NCBI GenBank assembly: GCA_016933335.1
Contig: JAFGBD010000011.1
Coordinates: 1-50,945 of the forward strand
Direction: 5' to 3'
DNA length: 50,945 nucleotides
DNA from: Bacteroidales bacterium
GTDB taxonomy: Bacteria; Bacteroidota; Bacteroidia; Bacteroidales; UBA10428
Positions 1-9,390 of this stretch are shown in pieces (within the stretch, counting starts at the first letter, position 1; each line of letters starts with the position of its first letter). The translations under genes and the position numbers were made by a program. The notes under the pieces are model-generated. The model searched no databases. It was not told the origin of the DNA and worked only from the letters and a program-made list of their open reading frames with translations.

Positions 1-843
1 ACCTACCCTGATTATCTGGCGGCTCTGAAGAGCAACGAGCAGTTTTGCCTGTAAAGACATGGACAGGTTACCGATTTCATCCAGAAAGAGCGTTCCTCCC
101 GAGGCCGACTCAAAACGCCCGATTCTATCATTTTTTGCATCGGTAAAAGATCCCTTCATGTGGCCAAACATTTCGCTCTCAAAAAGCGTTTCAGTGAGCG
201 AACCCATGTCTGCACTGACAAATACCTCCCTGGCCCTTTTGGATCTGCGGTGTATTTCACGCGCAACAATCTCTTTGCCTGTTCCGTTCTCACCGGTAAG
301 CAGAATGTCGGCATCGGTCCGTGCCACCTTTTCTATGGTGGAAATTATCTGATTGAAAGCATCCGACTGTCCGGTAAACATCTGATAATGCCTGTCAATC
401 TCATTGGTCAGTTCCTCCTTTTTTTCATTCAGTTTTTTAATCTCCAGCTTCGAGCGTCTTAGTTCAACAGCGTTTTTTAATGTGATGATGAGTTTCTCGG
501 CATCCCAGGGCTTGGTGATAAAATCAGTAGCTCCTTCTTTAATCGATTTCACTGCCAGTTCAATATCCCCATAAGCAGTAATTAATATTACGGTGGCCAG
601 GGGATCAGATCTAAGTATCTCACGCAGCCAGAAAATACCTTCATTTCCCGTTGTCCGGCCCGCTGCAAAATTCATATCAAGCATGATAACATCAAACCGA
701 CCGCTTTGCAGTTTATTCGGGATAAGATTCGGATTCCGGATGGTTTCAACGGATTCAAATTCACTCTTTAAAAGGATGCTTAAAGAATCCAGAATTTGCT
801 TGTTATCGTCAACAATCAGGATATTTCCTTTTTTTACTGGCAT
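1..843 (-). CDS. Sigma-54-dependent response regulator, NtrC family (partial, C-terminus outside window)
   Basis: The minus-strand frame opens with ATG at 843 and runs off the left edge, giving 281 residues. Residues 5-125 form a receiver domain with acidic pair D12/D13, phospho-acceptor D56 (MLDM), T89 and K111 (KPW). A helical linker leads into an AAA+ sigma-54 interaction domain with Walker A GENGTGKE at 184-191 and Walker B TLFLDE at 251-256. The sigma-54 contact loop reads GSFTDA (231-236) instead of the textbook GAFTGA. The rest of the ATPase and the DNA-binding helix-turn-helix lie outside the window. It should activate sigma-54 promoters when phosphorylated by a partner kinase, perhaps encoded beyond the left edge. 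It diverges from the MacB-like operon, the obvious candidate target. Confidence 0.95.
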   Translation of the reverse strand, partial: MPVKKGNILIVDDNKQILDSLSILLKSEFESVETIRNPNLIPNKLQSGRFDVIMLDMNFAAGRTTGNEGIFWLREILRSDPLATVILITAYGDIELAVKSIKEGATDFITKPWDAEKLIITLKNAVELRRSKLEIKKLNEKKEELTNEIDRHYQMFTGQSDAFNQIISTIEKVARTDADILLTGENGTGKEIVAREIHRRSKRAREVFVSADMGSLTETLFESEMFGHMKGSFTDAKNDRIGRFESASGGTLFLDEIGNLSMSLQAKLLVALQSRQIIRVG

Positions 844-959
844 ATGATTTTTCTCTGCAGATTGAAATCTCCTTTCCAGCGATAATATATCTGCCCGGTC
901 TGCAATACTGTAAAAAGTTTTACTAAATTATGAAGATCGTACAATAAATAAACACATGG

Positions 960-976
960 TGTTCAGTTTCTGAACA
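960..976. promoter_or_regulatory. Perfect 7-bp inverted repeat, candidate enhancer site for the response regulator
   Basis: The arms TGTTCAG and CTGAACA flank a 3-base TTT centre, forming a perfect dyad in the divergent spacer between the response regulator and the ABC operon. It ends about 62 bases before the -24/-12 promoter candidate, a position compatible with an upstream activating sequence for an NtrC-type activator. Binding by the neighbouring regulator is inferred. Confidence 0.5.
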
Positions 977-1038
977 ATATTTTGATATTTTTTAAATTTG
1001 AAAAATATAATAATCTGATTATCTGCTAGTTGACACTA

Positions 1039-1054
1039 TGGCATGTAACTTGGT
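1039..1054 (+). promoter_or_regulatory. Candidate sigma-54 (-24/-12) promoter of the MacB-like operon
   Basis: TGGCATGTAACTTGGT matches the sigma-54 consensus TGGCACG-N4-TTGCW at most positions, with the invariant GG at -24 and correct 10-base spacing. The -12 dinucleotide is GG rather than GC, which weakens the call. It sits 47 bases before the ATPase start codon and faces that gene. The divergent sigma-54 activator gene supports it. Confidence 0.5.
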
Positions 1055-1101
1055 AAAAGAACCGGTAATGATTATTCATTCATAATTTAAAACATCACAC
1101 C

Positions 1102-1785
1102 ATGATTAAAACAGAAGCATTAACCAGGGTCTTCATGACCGATGAAGTAGAAACCACGGCTTTAAATAAAATAACATTTGAAGTTCGGAACGGTGAATTT
1201 GTGGCCATTATGGGACCCAGCGGCTGTGGCAAGTCAACCTTATTAAACATAGTCGGATTACTGGATAATCCCACAAACGGCAGATACTGGTTTAACGGTA
1301 AAGAAGTTTCCGGATTCCGTGAAAGCCAGCGTACAAACATGCGCAAAGGCAATATCGGATTTGTTTTTCAGAGTTTCAACCTGATTGATGAGCTGAATGT
1401 TTACGAGAATGTTGAACTGCCTCTCCTGTACCTGCGCATAAAACCTTCGGAGAGAAAGAAAAGAGTGCAGGAAGTACTTGACAGAATGCAGATCTCCCAC
1501 CGCGGCAGGCATTTTCCGCAGCAGCTTTCAGGCGGTCAGCAGCAGCGCGTGGCAGTTGCACGTGCAGTGGTTGCAAATCCTAAACTGATCCTGGCCGATG
1601 AACCGACAGGAAATCTTGATTCGGCCAATGGTGAGGAGGTGATGAAACTGCTGGAACAGCTCAATAACGAAGGTACAACAATTGTAATGGTGACTCACTC
1701 TCCGGCACATGCCGAAAGGGCATCACGTATTGTTCACTTATTCGACGGGCATATTGTAACGGAGAATATCAGGAAGTATGCCTGA
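1102..1785 (+). CDS. ABC transporter ATP-binding protein, MacB/LolD type
   Basis: This 227-residue protein is a complete single nucleotide-binding domain of the usual length for the LolD/MacB ATPase family. Walker [10 protein letters not shown] is at 38-46, the Q-loop at VFQ 88-90, signature LSGGQQQR at 142-149, Walker B LILADE at 162-167, and an H-loop THS near 198. It should power the two FtsX-type permeases encoded immediately downstream, driving mechanotransmission or extrusion across the envelope rather than classical uptake. The ATG at 1102 is preceded by an A-rich leader with no strong Shine-Dalgarno, as is common in this phylum. Transcription probably starts from the -24/-12 element at 1039. 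The substrate is unknown. Confidence 0.95.
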   Translation: MIKTEALTRVFMTDEVETTALNKITFEVRNGEFVAIMGPSGCGKSTLLNIVGLLDNPTNGRYWFNGKEVSGFRESQRTNMRKGNIGFVFQSFNLIDELNVYENVELPLLYLRIKPSERKKRVQEVLDRMQISHRGRHFPQQLSGGQQQRVAVARAVVANPKLILADEPTGNLDSANGEEVMKLLEQLNNEGTTIVMVTHSPAHAERASRIVHLFDGHIVTENIRKYA

Positions 1786-1854
1786 GTAAATGTTTACGGC
1801 AAAAACCCGTGATCATAATATTAATAACGGTTAACAGTTAAATTCTTTTATGAC

Positions 1855-4206
1855 ATGTTACAATATAATTTAAAATCAACACTACGAAATCTGTTCAAAT
1901 TCAAGGGATATTACCTGATTAACATCCTTGGCCTGTCAGTCGGAATGGCATGTGTTCTGCTGATTTATCTGTGGGTACAGGATGAACTGAGTTTTGACAG
2001 GTTTCATGATGATGCGGAAAATATTTATCGAATTGCACAAACACAATATTTTACCGGGGAAGAGAAAACGGAGGCTGATGTCACACAGCTGGGCATGGCA
2101 AAATATGTCAAAGAAAACATACCGGGTGTTGTCCATTCGGCAAGATATACCAGATGGACTTTGGACTTTCTCATACAATATAATGATCAGAACTTTTTGG
2201 AAAAGGTCCATATGATCGACCCTGATTTTCTTGAAATATTTACATTTCCGCTCATTGAAGGAAACAGGAAAAATGTGCTCACTGACCCGCATTCGATGGT
2301 CCTGACCAGGGAAATGGCAGAAAAAATCTTTGGGAAAGAAGATCCCGTCGGTAAGATTGTGACCCTTAATAAACAATATTCATTTACTGTAACCGGTATT
2401 ATTAAAAGTCCGCCAAAGAATTCTCACCTCTGGTTTAACATTTTATTACCGATCACTTTTTTTAAAGAGCTGGGGAGAGATCTGGATGACATGGAAAGTA
2501 ATTTCCTTTTTACATATGTTAAAATGAATCAAGGGATTGACATCAGTGATGCCGGGAACAAACTTACCGAACTTATATGTGCCAGGCAGGATGATCATGA
2601 TAAGAAATGTACCAGGTATTATTTTCAGCCGTTGAAAAGAATACATCTTTACCCGGTCTGGGGAGGAGGCCCCATTAAAAACGTGAGGATTTTCAGCCTG
2701 ATTGCTTTTTTAATACTGGTCATTGCATGCATCAATTTTGTTAATTTATCAACGGCCCTTGCCACAGGACGGTTTAAGGAAATTGGCCTTAAAAAGACCA
2801 TAGGTGCCAGCAGGAATAAATTGATTCTGCAATATTATATAGAAGTCTTTTTTCTGGTACTTGTCTCCCTGTTCATCGCTTTTACCATTGCGGAATCATT
2901 CCTGCCCGTTTTCAATGAACTAACCGGTAAAATGATTCATATACAAGTGTTTAATCCGAAATTCATTGCCGGAACCGTTGCAGTTTCCCTGGTTGCAACA
3001 ATCCTTGCGGGAACCTACCCGGCTTTGTATATTTCTTCCCCATCCGCAGTTGATGTTATTAAAGGAGAGATGCATTCCGGGAAAAAAAAGGCCTTATTCA
3101 GAGAAATACTGGTTGTTCTTCAATTCAGTATAGCTATCATCCTCATAATTAATACAATTATTATGAATAAACAGCTGGTTTTTATCCAGAACAGGGAACT
3201 TGGTATCAACAAGGAAAACATCATATGCATACCATTAAGAGGAGACCTGAAACAGAAATACCAGGTGTTTAAAACAGAATTGTTAAAAAACGGGCATATT
3301 CTTAACGTGACCTTTGCAGACTGGAAACCAACCGGTATCTGGTCCAATGGGTGGGGATGGGATTGGCCGGGAAAATCCCCTGACCTGAATCCGCTGGTTT
3401 CATTGTCATCGGTTGACTTCGACTATGCTGAGACCTTTGGTATCAAAACAATAAAAGGTGAATTTTTTCCAAAAAAAATAAATAATGACTCATCCAGCAT
3501 CGTCATCAACAAAACTTTCGCAGATATAATCGGAATCGAGCCGCTCATAGGTGAAATTCTTTCCCTCGGTGATTACAGGCTTAAGGTCGTTGGTATCGTT
3601 GAAGATTATAACTTCAAGCCTGCCTATAACAAAATAGAACCTATCGTTTTATATACCTTTTCTGATGAATACAACCAGGCAATGGTAAAGGTTACCCCGG
3701 AAGATATCAATCATACTGTTAAGTATATTGAGAAGGTCCATAAAGATCTCAATTCATCCTATCCTTTTAAATACAATTTTCTCGATGACGATTATGATTC
3801 TATGTACCGGGGAGAGAAACAGAGAAGGAAATTATTCAGCTATTTTGCCTTCTTCTCCATATTTATTTCCTGCCTGGGCTTATTGGGCCTTTCATCATTT
3901 ATTATTAAGCGCAGCACAAAAGATATTGGCATTCGCAAAGTTAACGGAGCTACCGCGTTCAGCATACTTTCACTATATATAATGAATTTTTCGAAATGGA
4001 TTGCATTATCGATGATTGTTGCTTTTCCCATTGCCTGGTATAGCATGAATAAATGGCTTCAGAACTTTGCATACAGAACAGGAATTAGCTGGTGGGTATT
4101 TGCACTTGCAGGAATCATTGCTTATATGATTGCATTGCTTACCGTAAGCTGGCATTCTTACAGGGCAGCCTCAAGAAATCCTGTTGAAGCATTACGGTAT
4201 GAATAA
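1855..4206 (+). CDS. MacB-like ABC transporter permease (two FtsX domains)
   Basis: This 783-residue inner-membrane permease has the double-FtsX layout common in Bacteroidota. An N-terminal membrane helix lies at about 18-42, followed by a large periplasmic MacB_PCD domain. A three-helix FtsX block starts near residue 283 (IFSLIAFLILVIACINF), then comes a second periplasmic domain, and a C-terminal FtsX block starts near 660. The cytoplasmic motif after the first helix of each block (EIGLKKTIGA, DIGIRKVNGA) is typical of FtsX permeases. It follows the ATPase gene by 69 bases and precedes a paralogous permease by 47. The two permeases probably form a heterodimer with the ATPase. The cargo cannot be read from the sequence. 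Confidence 0.93.
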   Translation: MLQYNLKSTLRNLFKFKGYYLINILGLSVGMACVLLIYLWVQDELSFDRFHDDAENIYRIAQTQYFTGEEKTEADVTQLGMAKYVKENIPGVVHSARYTRWTLDFLIQYNDQNFLEKVHMIDPDFLEIFTFPLIEGNRKNVLTDPHSMVLTREMAEKIFGKEDPVGKIVTLNKQYSFTVTGIIKSPPKNSHLWFNILLPITFFKELGRDLDDMESNFLFTYVKMNQGIDISDAGNKLTELICARQDDHDKKCTRYYFQPLKRIHLYPVWGGGPIKNVRIFSLIAFLILVIACINFVNLSTALATGRFKEIGLKKTIGASRNKLILQYYIEVFFLVLVSLFIAFTIAESFLPVFNELTGKMIHIQVFNPKFIAGTVAVSLVATILAGTYPALYISSPSAVDVIKGEMHSGKKKALFREILVVLQFSIAIILIINTIIMNKQLVFIQNRELGINKENIICIPLRGDLKQKYQVFKTELLKNGHILNVTFADWKPTGIWSNGWGWDWPGKSPDLNPLVSLSSVDFDYAETFGIKTIKGEFFPKKINNDSSSIVINKTFADIIGIEPLIGEILSLGDYRLKVVGIVEDYNFKPAYNKIEPIVLYTFSDEYNQAMVKVTPEDINHTVKYIEKVHKDLNSSYPFKYNFLDDDYDSMYRGEKQRRKLFSYFAFFSIFISCLGLLGLSSFIIKRSTKDIGIRKVNGATAFSILSLYIMNFSKWIALSMIVAFPIAWYSMNKWLQNFAYRTGISWWVFALAGIIAYMIALLTVSWHSYRAASRNPVEALRYE

Positions 4207-4253
4207 TCCGATGCCACGGATTCAGACAATCACCATTGTAATAAATCAGTATT

Positions 4254-6647
4254 ATGTTCAAACACAGCTTATTATTATTCATAAGGAACATCAGGCGAAA
4301 TAAAACTTCATTTTTTATCAATCTGATAGGCCTTTCTACCGGACTGGCATGTGCATTACTGATTTATCTCTGGGTACAGGATGAAATCAGAGTTGATAAA
4401 TTCCACGAAAAGGACAAAAGACTCTTTCAGGTAATGCTTAACATGCCCGGACCAAATGGTATTGAAACAATTGAATATACTCCCGGATTACTGGCTCAGG
4501 CATTGGCTGAAGAATTGCCGGAAGTTGAGTATTCTGCAGCTGTAATCCATTCAGGTATTTTCGGAAGTGAAGGGATTATTTCATATGAAAACATACAACT
4601 GAAAGCAGCTGAACAATATGTAAGCAAAGACTACTTCAATATTTTTTCATACCGGCTTCTGCAGGGAGATATCAACCAGGTATTGTCAGATAAAAAGTCG
4701 GTTTTAATATCTGATGAAATGGCCAGGAAATTATTTAAGACCAGCGAGAATTCAATCGGGAAAGCTATTCAATGGAAAAGGGAAATCTTTGTTTTAAATT
4801 TCACAGATTCATATTTTGTTTCAGGAGTTTTTGAAAAGCCCCCTTCGAACTCTGCGGAACAATTTGACCTGGTATTTAGTTACGAACTCTTTTTTGAAAA
4901 GCTGAGAGACAATTTGCAAAAATGGACAAATCAAACTCCCCGGACATTTCTGATTTTGAAAGAAGGAACCAGCATTGAACAGTTTAATGCTAAAATTAAG
5001 GATTTCATAAAATCAAAAGCAGAAACAGACAATACGATATTTTTAAGACGCTATTCGGATAAATACTTGTATGGCAAATACGAAAATGGCATACAGAAAG
5101 GAGGAAGGATAGTTTATGTGAAATTGTTTTCTTTAATTGCGCTTTTTATTCTTATGATAGCCTGCATCAATTTCATAAATTTATCTACGGCAAAAGGAAA
5201 TGAGCGGATAAAAGAAGTAGGTGTCAAAAAGGCAGTTGGTGCCGGCAGGAAAACACTTTTTGCCCAATACATGGGTGAGTCTCTGATACTGGTGATTTTA
5301 TCAGTTTTTATTGCCCTCATTCTTATTGAAGCCTTTCTCCCTCAATTTAATACAATTACCGGAAAACATCTGAATGTGATTTACAATTTAAACGTTGTAT
5401 TGATTACTCTTGGAATTGCCCTGTTTACGGGACTTGTTGCAGGCAGCTATCCGGCATTATATCTTTCCGGTTTCAGTCCTTTAACGGTTTTAAGGGGAAA
5501 ACTCCATACTTCATTTAGTGAGTTAATGGCACGAAAAGGATTGGTCATATTTCAATTTACAATATCAGTCGTATTAATTGTTGCTCTTTTGGTAATCTGC
5601 AAACAAATTGAATTTATTCAGACTAAAAATCTTGGATTCAATAAAGACAATGTTATCTGCTTTAATAAAGAAGGAAAACTTGCTGAAGATATGGAAACCT
5701 TTTTCTCAGGATTAAAAAACATACCGGGAGTTTTAAACGCATCAAATTCAGCAGGCAATTTAACTGGCAACTTCAGCAGTACACAGGCAGGTATTGTATT
5801 TGAAGGATCGGACCTTGCAAATGGAACCTGCATTGCATTAATGTATGTTAACTATGGCTTTTTCGAGACACTTGGCATTGAAATAAAAGAAGGGAGATCC
5901 TTCTCCAGGGAATTTGGGTCGGAAAATTCAAAAATTATGTTTAATGAGGCAGCAATTAAATTAGGGATAAAAAACCCTGTTGGAAAAACGGTTAACATTT
6001 GGGACAGGGAGATGCAAATAATCGGTGTGGTCAAAGACTTCCATTTTGAATCGCTCTATAATGAGGTAAAACCATGCTTTTTCACATTAATCCCTGCTGG
6101 TTTTGACATCGCAAATTCTGTCTGGGTAAGAATCAAGTCTGGCACCGAAAGAGAAACCATCTCCCGCATTGAAAAATTCTATAAGGAATATAACAATGGT
6201 CTTGTGCTGGAATACAAGTTTCTTAACGAAGAATACCAGTCACTCTATGAATCAGAAAAACGTGCAGCAATGTTATCCCGGTACTTTGCAGGAATGGCAA
6301 TCATCATTTCATGTCTGGGTTTGTTTGGCCTGGCAGCTTTTACCGCACAACGAAGGTTTAAAGAAATCGGAGTCCGGAAAGCTCTTGGATCAAGTGAATT
6401 TGATATCATTCGTCTTTTAACAGGCGATTTCAGCAAAATGGTTTTGGCAGCCATCCTGATTGCTTTGCCAGTAGGTTATCTGATGACAAAACAATGGCTT
6501 AATGATTTTGCATACAGAATAGACCTAAAATGGTGGATTTTTGCTGTTACTGCTATTATAACATTATTCATTGCTTGGATAACAGTAGGATCCCAGGCAA
6601 TCAGGGCAGCGAATATCAATCCGGCAGAATGCCTGAAAGAAGAGTGA
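4254..6647 (+). CDS. MacB-like ABC transporter permease (two FtsX domains), paralogue of the preceding gene
   Basis: The 797-residue product is clearly paralogous to the upstream permease. Both carry the N-terminal segment ending in LLIYLWVQDE, the IACINFINLSTA helix and a final helix followed by a conserved NP-E tail (here NINPAECLKEE). The order is MacB_PCD periplasmic domain, FtsX, second periplasmic domain, FtsX. FtsX motifs EVGVKKAVGA and EIGVRKALGS are visible. It is the last gene of the sigma-54-linked operon. A 232-base stretch without an obvious hairpin terminator or promoter separates it from the serine hydrolase gene. Tandem duplicated permeases suggest an obligate heterodimer. Confidence 0.93.
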   Translation: MFKHSLLLFIRNIRRNKTSFFINLIGLSTGLACALLIYLWVQDEIRVDKFHEKDKRLFQVMLNMPGPNGIETIEYTPGLLAQALAEELPEVEYSAAVIHSGIFGSEGIISYENIQLKAAEQYVSKDYFNIFSYRLLQGDINQVLSDKKSVLISDEMARKLFKTSENSIGKAIQWKREIFVLNFTDSYFVSGVFEKPPSNSAEQFDLVFSYELFFEKLRDNLQKWTNQTPRTFLILKEGTSIEQFNAKIKDFIKSKAETDNTIFLRRYSDKYLYGKYENGIQKGGRIVYVKLFSLIALFILMIACINFINLSTAKGNERIKEVGVKKAVGAGRKTLFAQYMGESLILVILSVFIALILIEAFLPQFNTITGKHLNVIYNLNVVLITLGIALFTGLVAGSYPALYLSGFSPLTVLRGKLHTSFSELMARKGLVIFQFTISVVLIVALLVICKQIEFIQTKNLGFNKDNVICFNKEGKLAEDMETFFSGLKNIPGVLNASNSAGNLTGNFSSTQAGIVFEGSDLANGTCIALMYVNYGFFETLGIEIKEGRSFSREFGSENSKIMFNEAAIKLGIKNPVGKTVNIWDREMQIIGVVKDFHFESLYNEVKPCFFTLIPAGFDIANSVWVRIKSGTERETISRIEKFYKEYNNGLVLEYKFLNEEYQSLYESEKRAAMLSRYFAGMAIIISCLGLFGLAAFTAQRRFKEIGVRKALGSSEFDIIRLLTGDFSKMVLAAILIALPVGYLMTKQWLNDFAYRIDLKWWIFAVTAIITLFIAWITVGSQAIRAANINPAECLKEE

Positions 6648-6879
6648 GTATCTTATTTTGTACACTACTAAACAGATGATGATCAAATATTGAATGACTG
6701 GTATGATTATAAAGAGTATTGAAGAATGATTGTCCTCAATGAATCACAATAACCATGTTTCTGAAAAATAAACCATTGGTAGCCATTCTTATCATAACTA
6801 AAAGGATATCAATATCTTAAATCCGATGTTGTATGAGGCTCCCTGGTCTTACTGATAATTAACTTTAATAATTTTAAAA

Positions 6880-8625
6880 ATGAAAAAGAATACAATATTT
6901 ACCCTGTTATTACCATTATATCTGATTTTTCTTACAATAAGTATTCATGCTCAGGATAAGAATAATGATTCGGTGCTGATTAAAGCATGCGAGGACCTCA
7001 TTCTGCAAAAAATGGAATCAGATAATATCGTTGGAGTTAGTGCTGCAATTGTCATTGATGATTCAGTTATCTGGAAAAATGGTTTTGGATATGCTGATAA
7101 AGATAATAAGGTGCCCATGACTGTGAATACAGTTGTAAGCATAGCTTCAATAACAAAAACATTTACAGCGCTGGCATTGATGCAACTTCAGGAAAAGGGA
7201 TTACTAAATATAACCCAGCCTTTGAACAGATACATGCCTCAGTTCAATCCAAAAACCAAAGGGGAGAATTTAGACCAGCTGACCATTAAATCCGTGATTA
7301 CCCATTCTTCAGGGATTCAAACCGATATATTGAATAACAGCGATTTAGAAACAGGAAAATACACTGATGTGCTGGGATATATCAATGAAACCTGGTTATT
7401 ATATCCACCGGGATTGGCTGAAGCCTATTCCGGTGCAGGTTATAACATTTTAGGGCATCTAATAAAGGAGGTGAGCAAACAAGATTACCCGGAGTATATT
7501 AAAAAAAATATTCTTGCCCCGCTTAAAATGAGTCATTCGGGCTTTGTAACGGATGCATTAAATAACAGGACAAAAATATATTCAGGAGGAAAAGAAGTTA
7601 AAGAAATTGATATCAGGGATATTGCATCGGGCGGAATCTACACCGATATCATAGATCTGGCAAGATATGCCAAAGGCTTGCTGGCTGCCTATAACGGGAC
7701 AAACACATCGCTTATTCAAAAAGAGACAATTCATGAGATGTTCACCTTGCAGAGTGAAAGTGTGCTGATAGAATCTAATAAGAAAGCACTGGGATGGTTT
7801 ATGTTTAAAAATGATTCGGTCTTTGCTCTGACTCATGCAGGCAGCGCCGGATTTGCACATGCTGAACTATGTCTGATACCTGAAAAAAATGCCGCTGTTA
7901 TGATTTTGCTCAATTCAGCAGAAGGAGAGCCTTTGAGAAGAAACTTTTGCTCTTATTTTCTAAAGAAATACGGAATAAGCATTCCTGACATCATTCCTCC
8001 GCCGGTTATAAAAGAAGTCCGGAAAGAACTTAAGCCGGTTAACTTATCTGATGATATTTTAACGAAACATGCAGGTGACTATGCTCAACAATTTTCTTTT
8101 TTAACTATTGCTGTCAAAGACAGTAAACTGACAATGGTCAGGGATAATAAGCAATACCTTTTAGAAGCCTTATCTGAGAATGAGTTTGTACCTTATGAAA
8201 TAGTTGGAAAAGACAGTACTGTTCAAAAAGATAATGAGAGATATTGTTTTATGGATGCCGGCAGGTATCATATCCTGTTCCATAAAGCCGGAAACAACGA
8301 ATCTCAGTTGGGCTACAAGCTGAATCAATTTGATACATCGTTATTGAGCAAAAAACTTGGTGTATATGATCATTATGGCTACCAGCTGTTGGTTGGTGAC
8401 ACAAAATTTAAAGGAGTGGAATTGTTGTTGGCCGGGAACAGCGTATTAATATTGAAATTAATGACCACGGATGGTGATATCCCTTTTCCGCTGAATGTGA
8501 TCTCCGGTAAATATGCGATTACCGGCGGACTGGGCGCAAGACTTGGATTTACGGTAAAATTTACAGAAAATGATAAATATGATATTGTTGATTTTGGAGG
8601 AATAACATTTCGAAAAATAAAGTAG
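6880..8625 (+). CDS. Exported serine hydrolase, class C beta-lactamase/esterase family
   Basis: The 581-residue protein starts with a signal peptide (about 1-24, cut after HAQ). Its Beta-lactamase (PF00144) domain spans about 33-370. The nucleophile motif is SITK at 90-93, and an HAG triad occurs near 319 in a THAGSAGFAH context. The second motif, normally YxN, reads YSG at 183-185. That is unlike true AmpC enzymes and fits esterase or peptidase relatives. A C-terminal region of about 200 residues forms a separate beta-rich domain of the sort found in Bacteroidota paralogues. It probably acts on a peptide or ester substrate in the periplasm or outside the cell; antibiotic resistance cannot be inferred. 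It stands alone after the ABC operon. Confidence 0.9.
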   Translation: MKKNTIFTLLLPLYLIFLTISIHAQDKNNDSVLIKACEDLILQKMESDNIVGVSAAIVIDDSVIWKNGFGYADKDNKVPMTVNTVVSIASITKTFTALALMQLQEKGLLNITQPLNRYMPQFNPKTKGENLDQLTIKSVITHSSGIQTDILNNSDLETGKYTDVLGYINETWLLYPPGLAEAYSGAGYNILGHLIKEVSKQDYPEYIKKNILAPLKMSHSGFVTDALNNRTKIYSGGKEVKEIDIRDIASGGIYTDIIDLARYAKGLLAAYNGTNTSLIQKETIHEMFTLQSESVLIESNKKALGWFMFKNDSVFALTHAGSAGFAHAELCLIPEKNAAVMILLNSAEGEPLRRNFCSYFLKKYGISIPDIIPPPVIKEVRKELKPVNLSDDILTKHAGDYAQQFSFLTIAVKDSKLTMVRDNKQYLLEALSENEFVPYEIVGKDSTVQKDNERYCFMDAGRYHILFHKAGNNESQLGYKLNQFDTSLLSKKLGVYDHYGYQLLVGDTKFKGVELLLAGNSVLILKLMTTDGDIPFPLNVISGKYAITGGLGARLGFTVKFTENDKYDIVDFGGITFRKIK

Positions 8626-8748
8626 ACCATAACGCTTATAAAAATGAGATTGCCATCGCACAAAAGCAAGAGTTTGCCAATCCCATCTCACATTCATCCC
8701 GTCGGTTGCCAAACACATGCTTTATTACCAACTGCACAGACCATCAGG
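8626..8748. other. Unusual spacer at the left edge of the A+T-rich block
   Basis: This stretch between the serine hydrolase stop and the TPR signal peptide is visibly richer in G+C than what follows. It contains the hexamer TTGCCA three times (8650, 8674, 8706) and a short GAGAT/ATCTC inverted repeat. An in-frame ATG at 8644 would give a proline- and histidine-rich leader unlike a signal peptide, so it is more likely non-coding. It may be a recombination or cassette boundary, but no integrase or attachment core is recognisable. Confidence 0.3.
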
Positions 8749-9390
8749 TTGAGTAAGTTAATTTTATTAATAATCCTTTTGTTTTCGTATAAGCTTAATT
8801 CTTCAACTCAAGAATATGATTCAATTGCTATTTTCATGCAGCAATATGAATTTCAAAAAGCAATTGATAAAATAAATATAATAGACAAAAGTGGTTCTGA
8901 TTTACGATTAATTGATATAAAAGCAACCGCATTAAATGGATTAAATAAGTATCAGGAAGCAATTCCTGAGTATGAGAATTTACTTAAAACCGATACTAAT
9001 AATTTGAGAAACATTATTAGTCTGGCGAATTGCTACCAATCCATTGGGAATAATAAAAATGCACAAAGATTCTACAAAAAGGCTCTGATAATTAGCACGC
9101 AAAACAATTACTTATATCAACAATTGGCTAATGCATATTATCAGGACAATGATTTTCATCATGCAATTTTAAATTATTCTATTGTTTATGAGGTTGATTC
9201 ATCATACTACCTTTCAAAACAATTGGCAAAATGCTTCGATAATCTGGAAAAAGTTGACACCGCTATTTATTATTATCAAAAAGCCTTTAATCTGAACCAA
9301 TCTGATTTTCAAACAGCCTATAGATTGGCAAATCTATACAAACAGAATCAGGATTATAAAGCAGCAATAATCTTAACGGAATCATTTTAA
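8644..9390 (+). pseudogene. TPR-repeat secreted protein, 5' part, ended by an in-frame TAA
   Basis: The frame encodes a TPR protein that stops at a TAA at 9388-9390. The same frame then continues without a gap for another 684 bases of clear TPR sequence. A hydrophobic signal sequence (SKLILLIILLFSYKL) begins at residue 37, directly after a TTG codon at 8749, which is the more credible start. The leader from the ATG at 8644 looks like non-coding DNA. TPR units of about 34 residues follow from roughly residue 60, with typical YQEAIPEYENLL and AQRFYKKAL helices. A single base change from CAA, GAA or AAA could explain the stop. It is either a nonsense mutant, a recoded stop or a sequencing error. 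Confidence 0.7.

Noticed and set aside
6648..6879. The 232-base gap before the serine hydrolase as a possible promoter region
   Set aside because: No exact TAnnTTTG box with a TTTG at proper spacing was found; a TTATTTTG near 6652 is a poor match and lies too far away.
8626..8640. CCATAAC as one core of an integron attC site
   Set aside because: The complementary GTTRRRY core and a paired stem were not found within a plausible distance, and no integrase is present.
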